Below are positions 22,260 to 29,863 of a DNA stretch of 32,670 nucleotides, one piece after another. Source of the stretch: Palsa-739 sp035532535 (lineage in GTDB: Bacteria; Actinomycetota; Thermoleophilia; Gaiellales; Gaiellaceae); assembly GCA_035532535.1 (NCBI GenBank), contig DATKQT010000024.1, positions 1-32,670 of the forward strand, in the 5' to 3' direction. The notes under the pieces were generated by a model that was not told where the DNA came from, ran no database searches, and saw nothing but the letters and a program-made list of their open reading frames with translations. The first letter of the stretch is position 1; the number at the start of each line of letters is the position of its first letter. Both the position numbers and the translations under genes were made by a program.

Positions 22260-24397
22260 TACGCGCTCACCTCGACCGTGCCACGGAGGTCGCCCGCGTG
22301 TTCGCGCGCGATCCGCACGACACCCTGGCGCAGATCCTTCGCGATGCGCGCGCGCAGCTGCATCGACGTGCCGTTGTGCGAGACGGTCACGGTGGCGCCG
22401 GTCGCGATGCCGCGCACCCGCGCGTCGGCGCGTGCGAGCTCGACCTCGGCGGGCGGCCGCTGGAACTGGAGCTCCTCGACCCGCTCGACCGCCGGCCCCG
22501 AGAAGAGCGGCTTGTAACAGACGAGCTGCAGTCCTTCGCGGGCGGCCTCGGGCTCCGGCAGCGGCGGCGTCTCGACATGCGCGGGCGCACCGAGATAGCC
22601 GCGGAGCGGCGCGCGCTCGCCCACCTCGCCGAAGGACAGACCGCCGTAGATGCGTTCGGACAGCTCGGCGAAGACCATCGGCGCGTGCGGCGCGAGCTCG
22701 ACGCCGAAGCGCGACGCGAGCTGCGACAGCCAGGCGAGCTCGTCCGGCGCGGGCGGCATGGCCGAACGCCGGAGGCGCTGCAGCCGTCCTTCGAGGTTCA
22801 CGTACGTGCCGTCGCGCTCGAGGTAGCTCGTTCCCGGCAGGACGAGGTCGGCCCAGCCTGCGGCAAGGCCGTGGAACATCGAGATCGCGATCACCGCCTC
22901 CGCCTTCTCGGCGAGGGCGCGGACGCTCGGGTCGTTCGCGGCCTCGTCGCCGGACACGATCAGAAGGCCGACCGATTCGGTCTCCGCGGGCTCCTCGTCG
23001 GAAGCGGCCGCCCACGCGTCGGCGGCGCCGCGCCCGTTCGGCGTCTCGGGGAGGTAGAACGCGCCGCAACCCTCCTTGCCGGCGAGACCGAGCCGCTCTG
23101 CGTGCGCCGCCACCGTCGCGCCGCCGCGGCCGCCCGGGCCGGACCAGATGAGCACTGCGCGGTCGGCGCCGCGCACGGCCTTGTCGTCCAGCTCGGTCAG
23201 GATGCGCGCACCGTTTCGGCGCGCCGCCTTGATCCAGAGGTCGACGATCGGCGCGCGCTGCGCGACGGAGACGTCCCCGAGCACGACGACGACCTGCGCG
23301 TCGCGGATGGCCGAGAGCGGCAGCCCGTAGGCGTCGAGGCTATGGGTGACTTCCTCGGGCAGCATCGCTTCGTGCGATCCGGTGCCGACGCGGACGAGCT
23401 TGGCGAGCGCGTACGCCTGCTCGACCGTCTCCGAACCGGAGAGCGCGACAACGACGCGGCCGTGGGCCGCGCGGAGCAGCCGCTCCGCCTCGTCCAGCGC
23501 GTCGTCCCATGACACCGACTCGAATCCGTGCATGCGCACGCGCTTGATCGGATCGACGATGCGGTCGGCGGCACGCGTATGGGAGAACGCGAAGCGGCCC
23601 TTGTCGCAGATCCAGCCCTCGTCGATCTCAGGGTGGTTGCGGGAGAGAATTCGCTTCACCTTGCCCTCGCGCACCGTCGCGTTGACGTTGCAGCCGACGG
23701 AGCACATGCCGCACACCGTCGGCACGTTCTGGATCTCCCACGGGCGCCCTTCGAACCGGTACTGCGTCGGCAGGAGCGCGCCGACAGGACAGAGCTCCGT
23801 GACGTTGCCCGTGAACGGACCGCTGTATGGCTCGTCCTCGAACGTCGTGATCACCGACATCGCGCCGCGGTTGCGGGCGACGAGCTGTCCGTCCTCGCTC
23901 ACGTCCTCGCTGAAGCGCGTGCAGCGGTAGCAGAGGATGCAGCGTTCGCGGTCGAGCGAGATCGCGGGCGAGATCGGGATCGGCTTCTCGAACGTCAGCT
24001 TCTCGAAGGTCATGCGCGTGTTCCCCGGCCCGTAGCGGAACGTCAGGTCCTGGAGCGGGCACTCGCCGCCCTTGTCGCACACCGGACAGTCGAGCGGGTG
24101 GTTGACGAGGATGAACTCGAGCGTCCCGTTCTGGCCCACCGACGCCTTCTCCGAGGTGCGCGCCGTCTTGACGACCATGCCGTCCGTCGCGGTCGTTGTG
24201 CATGCGGTCTGGAGCTTCGGGATCCCTTCGATCTCGACGATGCACATGCGGCATGCGCCGATGCCCTCGCCGAGGCGGGGCTCGTAGCAGAAGACGGGGA
24301 TCTCGATGCCGGCGGCGAGTGCGGTCTCGACGATGCCCGTCCCCTTGGGAACGTGCACCTCGCGCTCGTCGACGGTGACGCGGACGAGGTCGGTCAT
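22259..24397 (-). CDS. nuoG: NADH-quinone oxidoreductase subunit G
   Basis: A 712-residue peripheral subunit with several Fe-S clusters. N1b 2Fe-2S ligands C37, C49, C52 and C66; His-Cys type 4Fe-4S cluster H100, C104, C107, C113; a 4Fe-4S cluster with C153, C156, C159 and C203; and an extra cluster (N7-like) with C229, C232, C236 and C264 (CGMCSVGC...GWIC). The rest (270-712) is a molybdopterin-oxidoreductase-like domain, non-catalytic in complex I. The ATG at 24397 overlaps the nuoF stop (ATGA). The open frame extends upstream antisense-like into nuoF. Confidence 0.95.
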   Translation of the reverse strand: MTDLVRVTVDEREVHVPKGTGIVETALAAGIEIPVFCYEPRLGEGIGACRMCIVEIEGIPKLQTACTTTATDGMVVKTARTSEKASVGQNGTLEFILVNHPLDCPVCDKGGECPLQDLTFRYGPGNTRMTFEKLTFEKPIPISPAISLDRERCILCYRCTRFSEDVSEDGQLVARNRGAMSVITTFEDEPYSGPFTGNVTELCPVGALLPTQYRFEGRPWEIQNVPTVCGMCSVGCNVNATVREGKVKRILSRNHPEIDEGWICDKGRFAFSHTRAADRIVDPIKRVRMHGFESVSWDDALDEAERLLRAAHGRVVVALSGSETVEQAYALAKLVRVGTGSHEAMLPEEVTHSLDAYGLPLSAIRDAQVVVVLGDVSVAQRAPIVDLWIKAARRNGARILTELDDKAVRGADRAVLIWSGPGGRGGATVAAHAERLGLAGKEGCGAFYLPETPNGRGAADAWAAASDEEPAETESVGLLIVSGDEAANDPSVRALAEKAEAVIAISMFHGLAAGWADLVLPGTSYLERDGTYVNLEGRLQRLRRSAMPPAPDELAWLSQLASRFGVELAPHAPMVFAELSERIYGGLSFGEVGERAPLRGYLGAPAHVETPPLPEPEAAREGLQLVCYKPLFSGPAVERVEELQFQRPPAEVELARADARVRGIATGATVTVSHNGTSMQLRARIAKDLRQGVVRIAREHAGDLRGTVEVSA

Positions 24398-25710
24398 GCG
24401 ACCACCTCGTGATGGGCGGCGTGTTGATCCGAAGGGGCGAAGAGCCCGTCGAGCGAGGAGTCGTGGCCGAAGGGGCAGCCGCCGTGCTCGAGATGCGCAC
24501 GAAACTCGTCGCGGAACTTCGTCACGCAGCTCGCGACGATCATCGCGTCGGAGTCGCCGAGAACACAGAGGCACTTGCCGATGATCCGGTCGCACACGTC
24601 GAGTGCGAGATCGAAGTCGCTCTCGGATGCGGTGCCGTTCTCGACCGCACGCAACATCTGCACGAGCCAGCGCGTCCCGACGCGGCACGGCGTGCACTTG
24701 CCACACGACTCGTGCATATAGAACTGGCCGACTCGCAGCGCGAACTGCACCATGCACGTGCGATCGTCGAGGACGCAGACCACGCCCGAGCCGATGAAGT
24801 ACCCCTTCTGGCCGAGCGAGTTCGCATCGAGCTTCGTGCCGAGGTCGTCCGGCGTCATCACCGGGAACGACGAGCCGCCCATCATCACGGCCTTCAGCGA
24901 CCGGCCGTCCGGAACGCCGCCACCGACATCGTCGATGAGGTGGCGCGCGGTGAGGCCGTGCGGCAGCTCGTACACGCCCGGGCGAGCGACGTTCCCGGAG
25001 AGGCAGAAGAGGCGCGTGCCCGTCGAGTCGGGTGGCGCACCGATCTTCGCGTATTCGGCTGGGCCGACCTCGAGCACGACCGGAATGGTCGTGATCGTCT
25101 CGACATTGTTGATGAGCGTCGGCGCGGCATAGAGGCCCTCGACCGCCGGGAACGGCGGTTTCGAGCGCGGCTGCCCACGCTCTCCCTCGAGCGACGAGAG
25201 CAGCGCCGTCTCCTCGCCGCAGATGTAGGCACCGGCGCCGCGATGCACGAGGATCTTGACGTCTCCGAGCAGGCCGGCTGCGCTCGCCTCATCGACGGCG
25301 GACTGCAGGACGTCGTACTCGGTCGAGTACTCGCCGCGGATGTAGATGAAGACGAAGCTCGACTGGATCGCGTGCGCAGCGATGAGGCAGCCCTCGACGA
25401 GCCGGTGTGGGACGCGCAGCATGATCTCGCGGTCCTTGAACGTCCCGGGCTCGGACTCGTCGGCGTTGACCGTGATGTAGATCGGCTTCGCGACCTTCTC
25501 CGGCGACGGGATGAAGCTCGCCTTGCGCCCGGTCGGGAAGAACGCGCCGCCGCGGCCGCGCAGGTTCGACTCGATGAGCAGCGCGATCACTTCCTGCGGC
25601 GGCATCGCGCGCGCCTTCAGGAGCTGCGCATAACCGCCGACGGCGCGGTACGACGCGAGGTCGCGCAGCGGTGTCTCCTCCGCTCCCCCGAGGACGAGCG
25701 CCTCAGACAC
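24394..25710 (-). CDS. nuoF: NADH-quinone oxidoreductase subunit F
   Basis: A 438-residue flavoprotein that binds NADH and FMN and starts electron transfer. The NADH/FMN loop reads LRGRGGAFFPTGRK (50-63); most members have AGF where this has AFF (F57). The FMN-related NADESEPGTFKDREIM (82-97) and the YICGEETALLSSLEG (162-176) segments are intact, as are the N3 cluster ligands C336, C339, C342 (CGKCTPC) and C382. The GTG start at 25710 overlaps the nuoE stop by 8 bases. A C-terminal His-rich tail (DQHAAHHEVV) is unusual but not a motif I know. Confidence 0.94.
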   Translation of the reverse strand: MSEALVLGGAEETPLRDLASYRAVGGYAQLLKARAMPPQEVIALLIESNLRGRGGAFFPTGRKASFIPSPEKVAKPIYITVNADESEPGTFKDREIMLRVPHRLVEGCLIAAHAIQSSFVFIYIRGEYSTEYDVLQSAVDEASAAGLLGDVKILVHRGAGAYICGEETALLSSLEGERGQPRSKPPFPAVEGLYAAPTLINNVETITTIPVVLEVGPAEYAKIGAPPDSTGTRLFCLSGNVARPGVYELPHGLTARHLIDDVGGGVPDGRSLKAVMMGGSSFPVMTPDDLGTKLDANSLGQKGYFIGSGVVCVLDDRTCMVQFALRVGQFYMHESCGKCTPCRVGTRWLVQMLRAVENGTASESDFDLALDVCDRIIGKCLCVLGDSDAMIVASCVTKFRDEFRAHLEHGGCPFGHDSSLDGLFAPSDQHAAHHEVVA

Positions 25711-26164
25711 TGCGCAGCTCCTCGAGGATGGCGGGGACGTCTTCCGGCGTGACCGACTGGCGGTAACGCCGGTCGACCGCGACGATCGTCGGCGTCGAGC
25801 AGCCGCCGAGGCATTCGACCGCGCGCAGCGTGATCTCGCCGTCGGCGGTCGTTTCCCCGGGAGCGATGTCGAGCTCGCGCTCGAACGACTCGAGCACCGC
25901 CTGCGCGTTCACGAGCCCGCAGCAGACGTTGGTGCACACCTCGATCGTGTGCCGGCCGATCGGCTCGAAGTCGAACAGGTCGTAGAAGCTCGCGACCGAC
26001 ATGCAGTACGCCGGCGTCAGGTCGAGCGCCTCGCCCACCTCCTCGATCGCCTCGCGCGAGAGCCAGCCGTACTCCTCCTGGGCGAGCCGGAGTGCGGGCA
26101 GGATCGCGGACTTGCTCTCCGGGTAGCGCTTCGCCACGTTCCGGATCTCGTCGGTGAGGCTCAT
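25703..26164 (-). CDS. nuoE: NADH-quinone oxidoreductase subunit E
   Basis: A 153-residue thioredoxin-fold subunit that carries the 2Fe-2S cluster N1a next to NuoF. The ligands are C77 and C82 (CTNVCC) and C118 and C122 (ECLGGC). The N-terminal helical part (residues 1-60, YPESKSAILPALRLAQEEYGWLSREAIEEV) is canonical. The ATG at 26164 overlaps the nuoD stop (ATGA); the longer open frame upstream is nuoD in another frame. Confidence 0.95.
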   Translation of the reverse strand: MSLTDEIRNVAKRYPESKSAILPALRLAQEEYGWLSREAIEEVGEALDLTPAYCMSVASFYDLFDFEPIGRHTIEVCTNVCCGLVNAQAVLESFERELDIAPGETTADGEITLRAVECLGGCSTPTIVAVDRRYRQSVTPEDVPAILEELRSV

Positions 26165-27465
26165 CGGTCCGTGTCTCCCATCACGGCGTCGAGCGAGCCG
26201 ACGATCGCGATCAGATCGGCGATGAGCGATCCCTGCGCGCACGTCGCGGTCGCCTGCAGCGCCGCGAACGACGGGGCGCGGAAGTGCACGCGCCACGGCC
26301 TCGGGCCGCCGTCGCTGACGACGTAGCAGCCGGACTCGCCGCGCGGCGACTCGATTGCCACGTAGATCTCGCCGGCGGGGACGCGATACCCCTCGGTGAC
26401 GATCTTGAAGTGGTGGATGAGCGACTCCATCGAGGTGTGCAGCTCCTCGCGGGGCGGGAGCACGACCTTGCGGTCGTCCGCGATCCACGGCTGACCTTCC
26501 ATGCGCTCGAGCCGGTCGATGCACTGGCGCACGATCTGTGTCGACTCGGCCATCTCGTCCATGCGGACGCGATAGCGGTCGTAGACGTCGCCACCCGTGT
26601 AGACGGGCACGCGGAAGTCGACCTGGTCGTAGGCGAGATAGGGACTGTCGCGCCGGAGGTCCCAGTCGACGCCGGACGCGCGCAATACAGGGCCGGACTG
26701 CCCGAGCGCGATCGCGTCGTCGGCCGAGAGGAGCCCGACGCCCTGCGTGCGCTCGAGCCAGATCTTGTTGCGGTCCAGCAGCGTCAGGTAGTCGTCGAGC
26801 GCGTGCGGCATCCGCTCGACGAAGCTGCGCGCCTCGGGGTAGAAGCCGGCGGGGATGTCCTCAGCGAGCCCTCCGGCCTGGAAGTAGCGCGTATGCATGC
26901 GCTGGCCGGCGACGAGCTCGAACAGGTCGAGGATCGTCTCGCGTTCGCGGAAGCAGTACCAGAACATCGAGATCGCCCCCAGCTCGAGCGCGGAGGTTCC
27001 GAGGAACACGAGATGCGAGTGGATGCGGTTGAGCTCGCACATGAGCATGCGCATCCACGTGGCCTTCTCCGGCACCTCGAGCTCGAGCAGCTTCTCGATC
27101 GCGAGGACGAAGACGAGCTCGTTGTTCTGGTAGCCGACGTAGTCGATGCGCTCGGGATACGTGATCGCCTTCCACCACGTCTTCTGCTCCATGTTCTTCT
27201 CGAAGCCGGTGTGGAGGTAGCCGATCACCGCCGAGAGGCCGACGACCTCCTCGCCGTCGAGGTCGACGATGAGCCGGAGCACGCCGTGCGTGGACGGATG
27301 GTTCGGCCCGAAGTTGACCTGCAGCACGTCGTCGGTCTCGCGGAGCGCCGCGGGCACGTCGACGATGGTCGGGACGCGCCGCGGGATGCGCGTGCCTTCG
27401 TAGATCGGATCGCCGACCATGGGCCAGCGGCGCGCGCGGCCGACGTGAGGGAGCGTCGCGGTCAT
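26161..27465 (-). CDS. nuoD: NADH-quinone oxidoreductase subunit D
   Basis: A 434-residue subunit of the NiFe-hydrogenase large-subunit family, which lost the metal centre and holds the quinone site with NuoB. Quinone ligands: His in HPSTHGVLRL and Tyr in RIDYVGYQNN. Other landmarks: LGYLHTGFEKNMEQKTW-like (GYLHTGFEKNMEQ), ELNRIHSHLVFLG, MFWYCFRERETILDLFE, and the C-terminal SPRGESGCYVVSDGG and MGDTDR end. The pattern is nearer to the Thermus/Chloroflexi type than the usual actinobacterial one, by eye only. ATG at 27465 overlaps the nuoC stop (ATGA). Confidence 0.95.
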   Translation of the reverse strand: MTATLPHVGRARRWPMVGDPIYEGTRIPRRVPTIVDVPAALRETDDVLQVNFGPNHPSTHGVLRLIVDLDGEEVVGLSAVIGYLHTGFEKNMEQKTWWKAITYPERIDYVGYQNNELVFVLAIEKLLELEVPEKATWMRMLMCELNRIHSHLVFLGTSALELGAISMFWYCFRERETILDLFELVAGQRMHTRYFQAGGLAEDIPAGFYPEARSFVERMPHALDDYLTLLDRNKIWLERTQGVGLLSADDAIALGQSGPVLRASGVDWDLRRDSPYLAYDQVDFRVPVYTGGDVYDRYRVRMDEMAESTQIVRQCIDRLERMEGQPWIADDRKVVLPPREELHTSMESLIHHFKIVTEGYRVPAGEIYVAIESPRGESGCYVVSDGGPRPWRVHFRAPSFAALQATATCAQGSLIADLIAIVGSLDAVMGDTDR

Positions 27466-28010
27466 TCGGCTGACGAGAAGCGGACGGGCTCGCCGCCGAT
27501 CGGGTAGTCCTTGCGCAGCGGATGGCCTTCCCAGTCGTCGTCCATCAGGAGGCGCGCGAGGTTCGGGTGGCCGTCGAAGTGGATGCCCATGAGGTCGAAC
27601 TGCTCGCGCTCGAGCCAGTCGGCCGCCGGCCAGACGGCGACGACGCTCTCGACCGTCTCTCCGTCTTCGAGCCAGCACTGGAGGCGTAGCCGCGGCGCGC
27701 CCTGGCGTAGTGCGAGCAGGTGGTAACTGAGCGAGAACCGCGCGGGCTTCACGTCCGGCAGCGCCTGGAGCCCCTGCGTCATCGGCATGTTGAGGTCGCG
27801 ACCTGCGCTGGTGCCGATGTAGCCGGAGACGCCCTTGTCGGCCCAGTCGAGATAGTCGGTTGCGACGAGGTCGCTGAGCATGGCGAACCCGAGCTCGTCG
27901 CGAGCGAACGTGCACGCCTCGCGGATCCGCCCGCGGTCGACGACGACGGTCGTCTCGCCGTATGCCTCCGTCGTCGAGACGTAGCCCGGGACGTTCGCGA
28001 CGTCGTTCAC
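27462..28010 (-). CDS. nuoC: NADH-quinone oxidoreductase subunit C
   Basis: A 182-residue subunit, separate from NuoD. The conserved 30-kDa-subunit stretch is ADWLEREQFDLMGIHFDGHPNLARLLMDDDWEGHPLRKDYPIGGEP. The GTG start at 28010 overlaps the nuoB stop (GTGA). Upstream codons in the open frame belong to nuoB. It helps to dock NuoD to the peripheral arm and has no cofactor. Confidence 0.94.
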   Translation of the reverse strand: MNDVANVPGYVSTTEAYGETTVVVDRGRIREACTFARDELGFAMLSDLVATDYLDWADKGVSGYIGTSAGRDLNMPMTQGLQALPDVKPARFSLSYHLLALRQGAPRLRLQCWLEDGETVESVVAVWPAADWLEREQFDLMGIHFDGHPNLARLLMDDDWEGHPLRKDYPIGGEPVRFSSAE

Positions 28011-28597
28011 GTCGCGACCTCTTTGCGCTCGTACGCCGGTGGGATGCCTGCGAGGTGCGCTTCGTGCAGCCGGATGATCCCCTCCATCAGCGCCTCGGGG
28101 CGCGGAGGGCAGAACGGGATGTAGATGTCGACGGGAACGATGCGGTCGACGCCCTGGAGGATCGCGTAGTTGTTGAACATGCCGCCGGAGCTCGCGCACG
28201 CGCCCATCGCGATCACCCACTTCGGCTCGAGCATCTGGTCGTAGATCTGCCGCAGCGGCGCCGCCATCTTGTGCGCGACGCGGCCGGAGACGATGAGCAG
28301 GTCGGCCTGGCGCGGCGACGACCGGAATGCCTCCATGCCGAAGCGCGCGAGGTCGTACCGCGAGCCGACGATCGACATCATCTCGATCGCGCAGCACGCG
28401 AGCCCGAAGGTGTCCGGCCACATCGACTTCGTCTGCGCCCAGCGCACGGCCTTGTCCAGCGTCGTGATGCCGAGCGCCCGCTCGAGCTCCTCGACACCGA
28501 GCTCCTCCTCGAAGCGGGACGGGCCCTTCGTCGGCCACAGCAGCCGCTCCGACTGGAGCCCGTAGTCGCGCAGGCGCGTGGTCTCGCCCTCAGCCAT
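28007..28597 (-). CDS. nuoB: NADH-quinone oxidoreductase subunit B
   Basis: A 196-residue subunit holding the terminal 4Fe-4S cluster N2. Ligands: the tandem cysteines C68-C69 (FGLACCAIEMM), C134 (MGACASSGGMF) and C163 (IPFCPPRPEAL; most homologues have GCPPRP, here FCPPRP). The N-terminal 40 residues (up to about LERALGITT) are a leader beyond the core, as in many bacterial NuoB. The ATG at 28597 follows the nuoA stop directly. N2 passes electrons to quinone bound between NuoB and NuoD. Confidence 0.95.
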   Translation of the reverse strand: MAEGETTRLRDYGLQSERLLWPTKGPSRFEEELGVEELERALGITTLDKAVRWAQTKSMWPDTFGLACCAIEMMSIVGSRYDLARFGMEAFRSSPRQADLLIVSGRVAHKMAAPLRQIYDQMLEPKWVIAMGACASSGGMFNNYAILQGVDRIVPVDIYIPFCPPRPEALMEGIIRLHEAHLAGIPPAYERKEVAT

Positions 28598-28957
28598 CTA
28601 CCACTCGAGGGCGCCCTTGCGCCAGATGTAGACGTACGCGACCGCGAGGATCAGGAGGAAGAAGGCGAACTCGACGAATCCGAACCAGCCGAGGGCATGC
28701 AGTTGGATCGCGAGCGGATACAGAAACACGATCTCGATGTCGAAGACGATGAAGAGCATCGCCGTCAGGTAGAAGCTGACCGTGAAGCGCTGCGGCTTCA
28801 TCTGGCCCCGGGAGACGCCGGACTCGAACGGGATGACGCGGGCGCGCGTCCGCCTCGTCGGGCGGGTCGCGAGCGCGAACGAGGCAAAGATCATCGATGC
28901 CGGGATTGCGAGCGCGAAGAGCCCGTAGATCAGGAAGGGCAGCCAGTTGCTCAGCAT
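28598..28957 (-). CDS. nuoA: NADH-quinone oxidoreductase subunit A
   Basis: A 119-residue three-helix subunit and the first gene of the operon. Landmarks: the FESG segment in VIPFESGVSRGQMKPQRF, and the second-helix motif FYLTAMLFIVFDIEIVFLYPLAI with its conserved Asp and Glu. I use the ATG at 28957; the longer frame from 29002 adds a segment without NuoA character. An extended -10 box lies 10 bases upstream of this ATG and there is no Shine-Dalgarno, so the transcript may be almost leaderless. It is divergent from the ErpA-like gene (115 bases between starts). Confidence 0.94.
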   Translation of the reverse strand: MLSNWLPFLIYGLFALAIPASMIFASFALATRPTRRTRARVIPFESGVSRGQMKPQRFTVSFYLTAMLFIVFDIEIVFLYPLAIQLHALGWFGFVEFAFFLLILAVAYVYIWRKGALEW

Positions 28958-28967
28958 CGGCGGGGCG

Positions 28968-28973
28968 ACGTTA
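28968..28973 (-). promoter_or_regulatory. Putative extended -10 box (TGG-TAACGT) of the nuo operon
   Basis: On the minus strand TGGTAACGT (28976-28968) fits the extended -10 form TGN-TANNNT. It ends 10 bases before the nuoA ATG. It overlaps one copy of the GTTAC-AAGTC direct repeat. Confidence 0.5.
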
Positions 28974-29036
28974 CCAAGTCCGCACTTGTTCACGCTCGAC
29001 ACCAGGAGCGGTGCGCGAGACGGGTGTTACAAAGTC
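28970..29036. repeat. Two copies of GTTAC[C/A]AAGTC in the nuoA/ErpA intergenic region
   Basis: GTTACCAAGTC (28970-28980) and GTTACAAAGTC (29026-29036) differ at one of 11 bases and start 56 bases apart. The left copy overlaps the nuoA -10 region and the right copy lies 23 bases before the -10 box of the divergent gene, so they could be operator sites for a shared regulator. The sequence between them shows no gene and no strong hairpin. Confidence 0.45.
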
Positions 29037-29058
29037 GTGCGCCGGCGACCCTCGCTGG

Positions 29059-29064
29059 TAGGAT
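29059..29064 (+). promoter_or_regulatory. Putative extended -10 box (TGG-TAGGAT) of the ErpA-like gene
   Basis: TGGTAGGAT (29056-29064) fits TGN-TANNNT and ends 8 bases before the ATG at 29073, again without room for a usual ribosome binding site. No -35 seen. Confidence 0.5.
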
Positions 29065-29072
29065 GTGAGGCG

Positions 29073-29477
29073 ATGGAGCTTCAGGAGCGCACCGAGAGCA
29101 TCGTCTCGCTGACCCCGGCGGCCGCGGAGAAGATCCGCGCCCTCATGGAGACCGAGACCGACGTCTCCGTCCTGCGGGTCGCGATCGAGGGCGGCGGGTG
29201 CTCCGGGTTCCAGTACGGCCTCGGCTTCGACCGCGGCGCCCAGGAGGGCGACCACGAGTTCGAGATCGAAGGGGTCAAGGTCGTCGTCGACCCGTTCAGC
29301 GCGCCCTATCTGAAGGGTGCGACGGTCGACTACCTCGAGACCATCCAGGAGTCCGGGTTCAAGATCGACAACCCTCAAGCCGTCTCCTCGTGCGGCTGCG
29401 GTCACTCCTTCCAGGTCGCCGAGGGCGAGGCTCCCGAAGAGGGCGCTCACGGCTGCGGCTCCGGCTGCTCCCACTAG
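29073..29477 (+). CDS. A-type iron-sulfur cluster carrier (ErpA/IscA/HesB family)
   Basis: A 134-residue protein. The HesB core spans residues 10-113 with the three cluster-binding cysteines C43 (GGGCSGFQY), C107 and C109 (SSCGCGHSF). Family members accept Fe-S clusters from a scaffold and deliver them to apo-enzymes. Odd here is a C-terminal extension of about 20 residues, acidic then ending in GCGSGCSH, giving two more cysteines (C128, C132). It opens a plus-strand set of four genes with overlapping ends and is divergent from the nuo operon, the largest Fe-S client in the window. ATG chosen by family length and the -10 box. Confidence 0.92.
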   Translation: MELQERTESIVSLTPAAAEKIRALMETETDVSVLRVAIEGGGCSGFQYGLGFDRGAQEGDHEFEIEGVKVVVDPFSAPYLKGATVDYLETIQESGFKIDNPQAVSSCGCGHSFQVAEGEAPEEGAHGCGSGCSH

Positions 29478-29863
29478 TGCGCTCCGTCCACCGCGTCCTC
29501 CTCTCCGTCTTCACCTTCGGGGTCGTCGTCCAGTTCTTCCTCGCCGGCCTCGGCGTCTTCCGGGTCCAGCACGGGGCGTCAGACGCGAGGTTCGACCACG
29601 TCTTCGAGCCGCACCGGGTGCTCGGGAACGTTCTCCTGATCGTCGCGGTGCTCGTGCTCGTGGCGGCACTCGTCGGCCGGCTCGGCCGAGGGCAGGCGCT
29701 GCTCGCGCTCGTACTGGTGCTCCTCGTCTTCCTCCAGTCGATCCTTGCGAACAGCGGGCCTTCCTGGGTGCGCGCGCTGCATCCCGTGGTCGCCGTCGTG
29801 ATCCTCGCGCTCGCCGGCTCCTTCACGGGCCGGTTGTGGCGTCAGCACCGCGCCGCTTCCTGA
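29477..29863 (+). CDS. Small four-helix membrane protein, DUF6220-like
   Basis: A 128-residue protein with four hydrophobic segments, about residues 8-26, 45-66, 70-88 and 100-118. It has an HR motif at the start of the second helix (EPHRVLGNVLLI) and a His at the start of the fourth (RALHPVVAVVIL), a pattern seen in small cytochrome-b-like or DUF6220 proteins, so heme binding is possible but unproven. The GTG start overlaps the ErpA-like stop by one base and its stop overlaps the FprA start by one base, so it is co-translated with both. Function unknown. Confidence 0.68.
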   Translation: MRSVHRVLLSVFTFGVVVQFFLAGLGVFRVQHGASDARFDHVFEPHRVLGNVLLIVAVLVLVAALVGRLGRGQALLALVLVLLVFLQSILANSGPSWVRALHPVVAVVILALAGSFTGRLWRQHRAAS

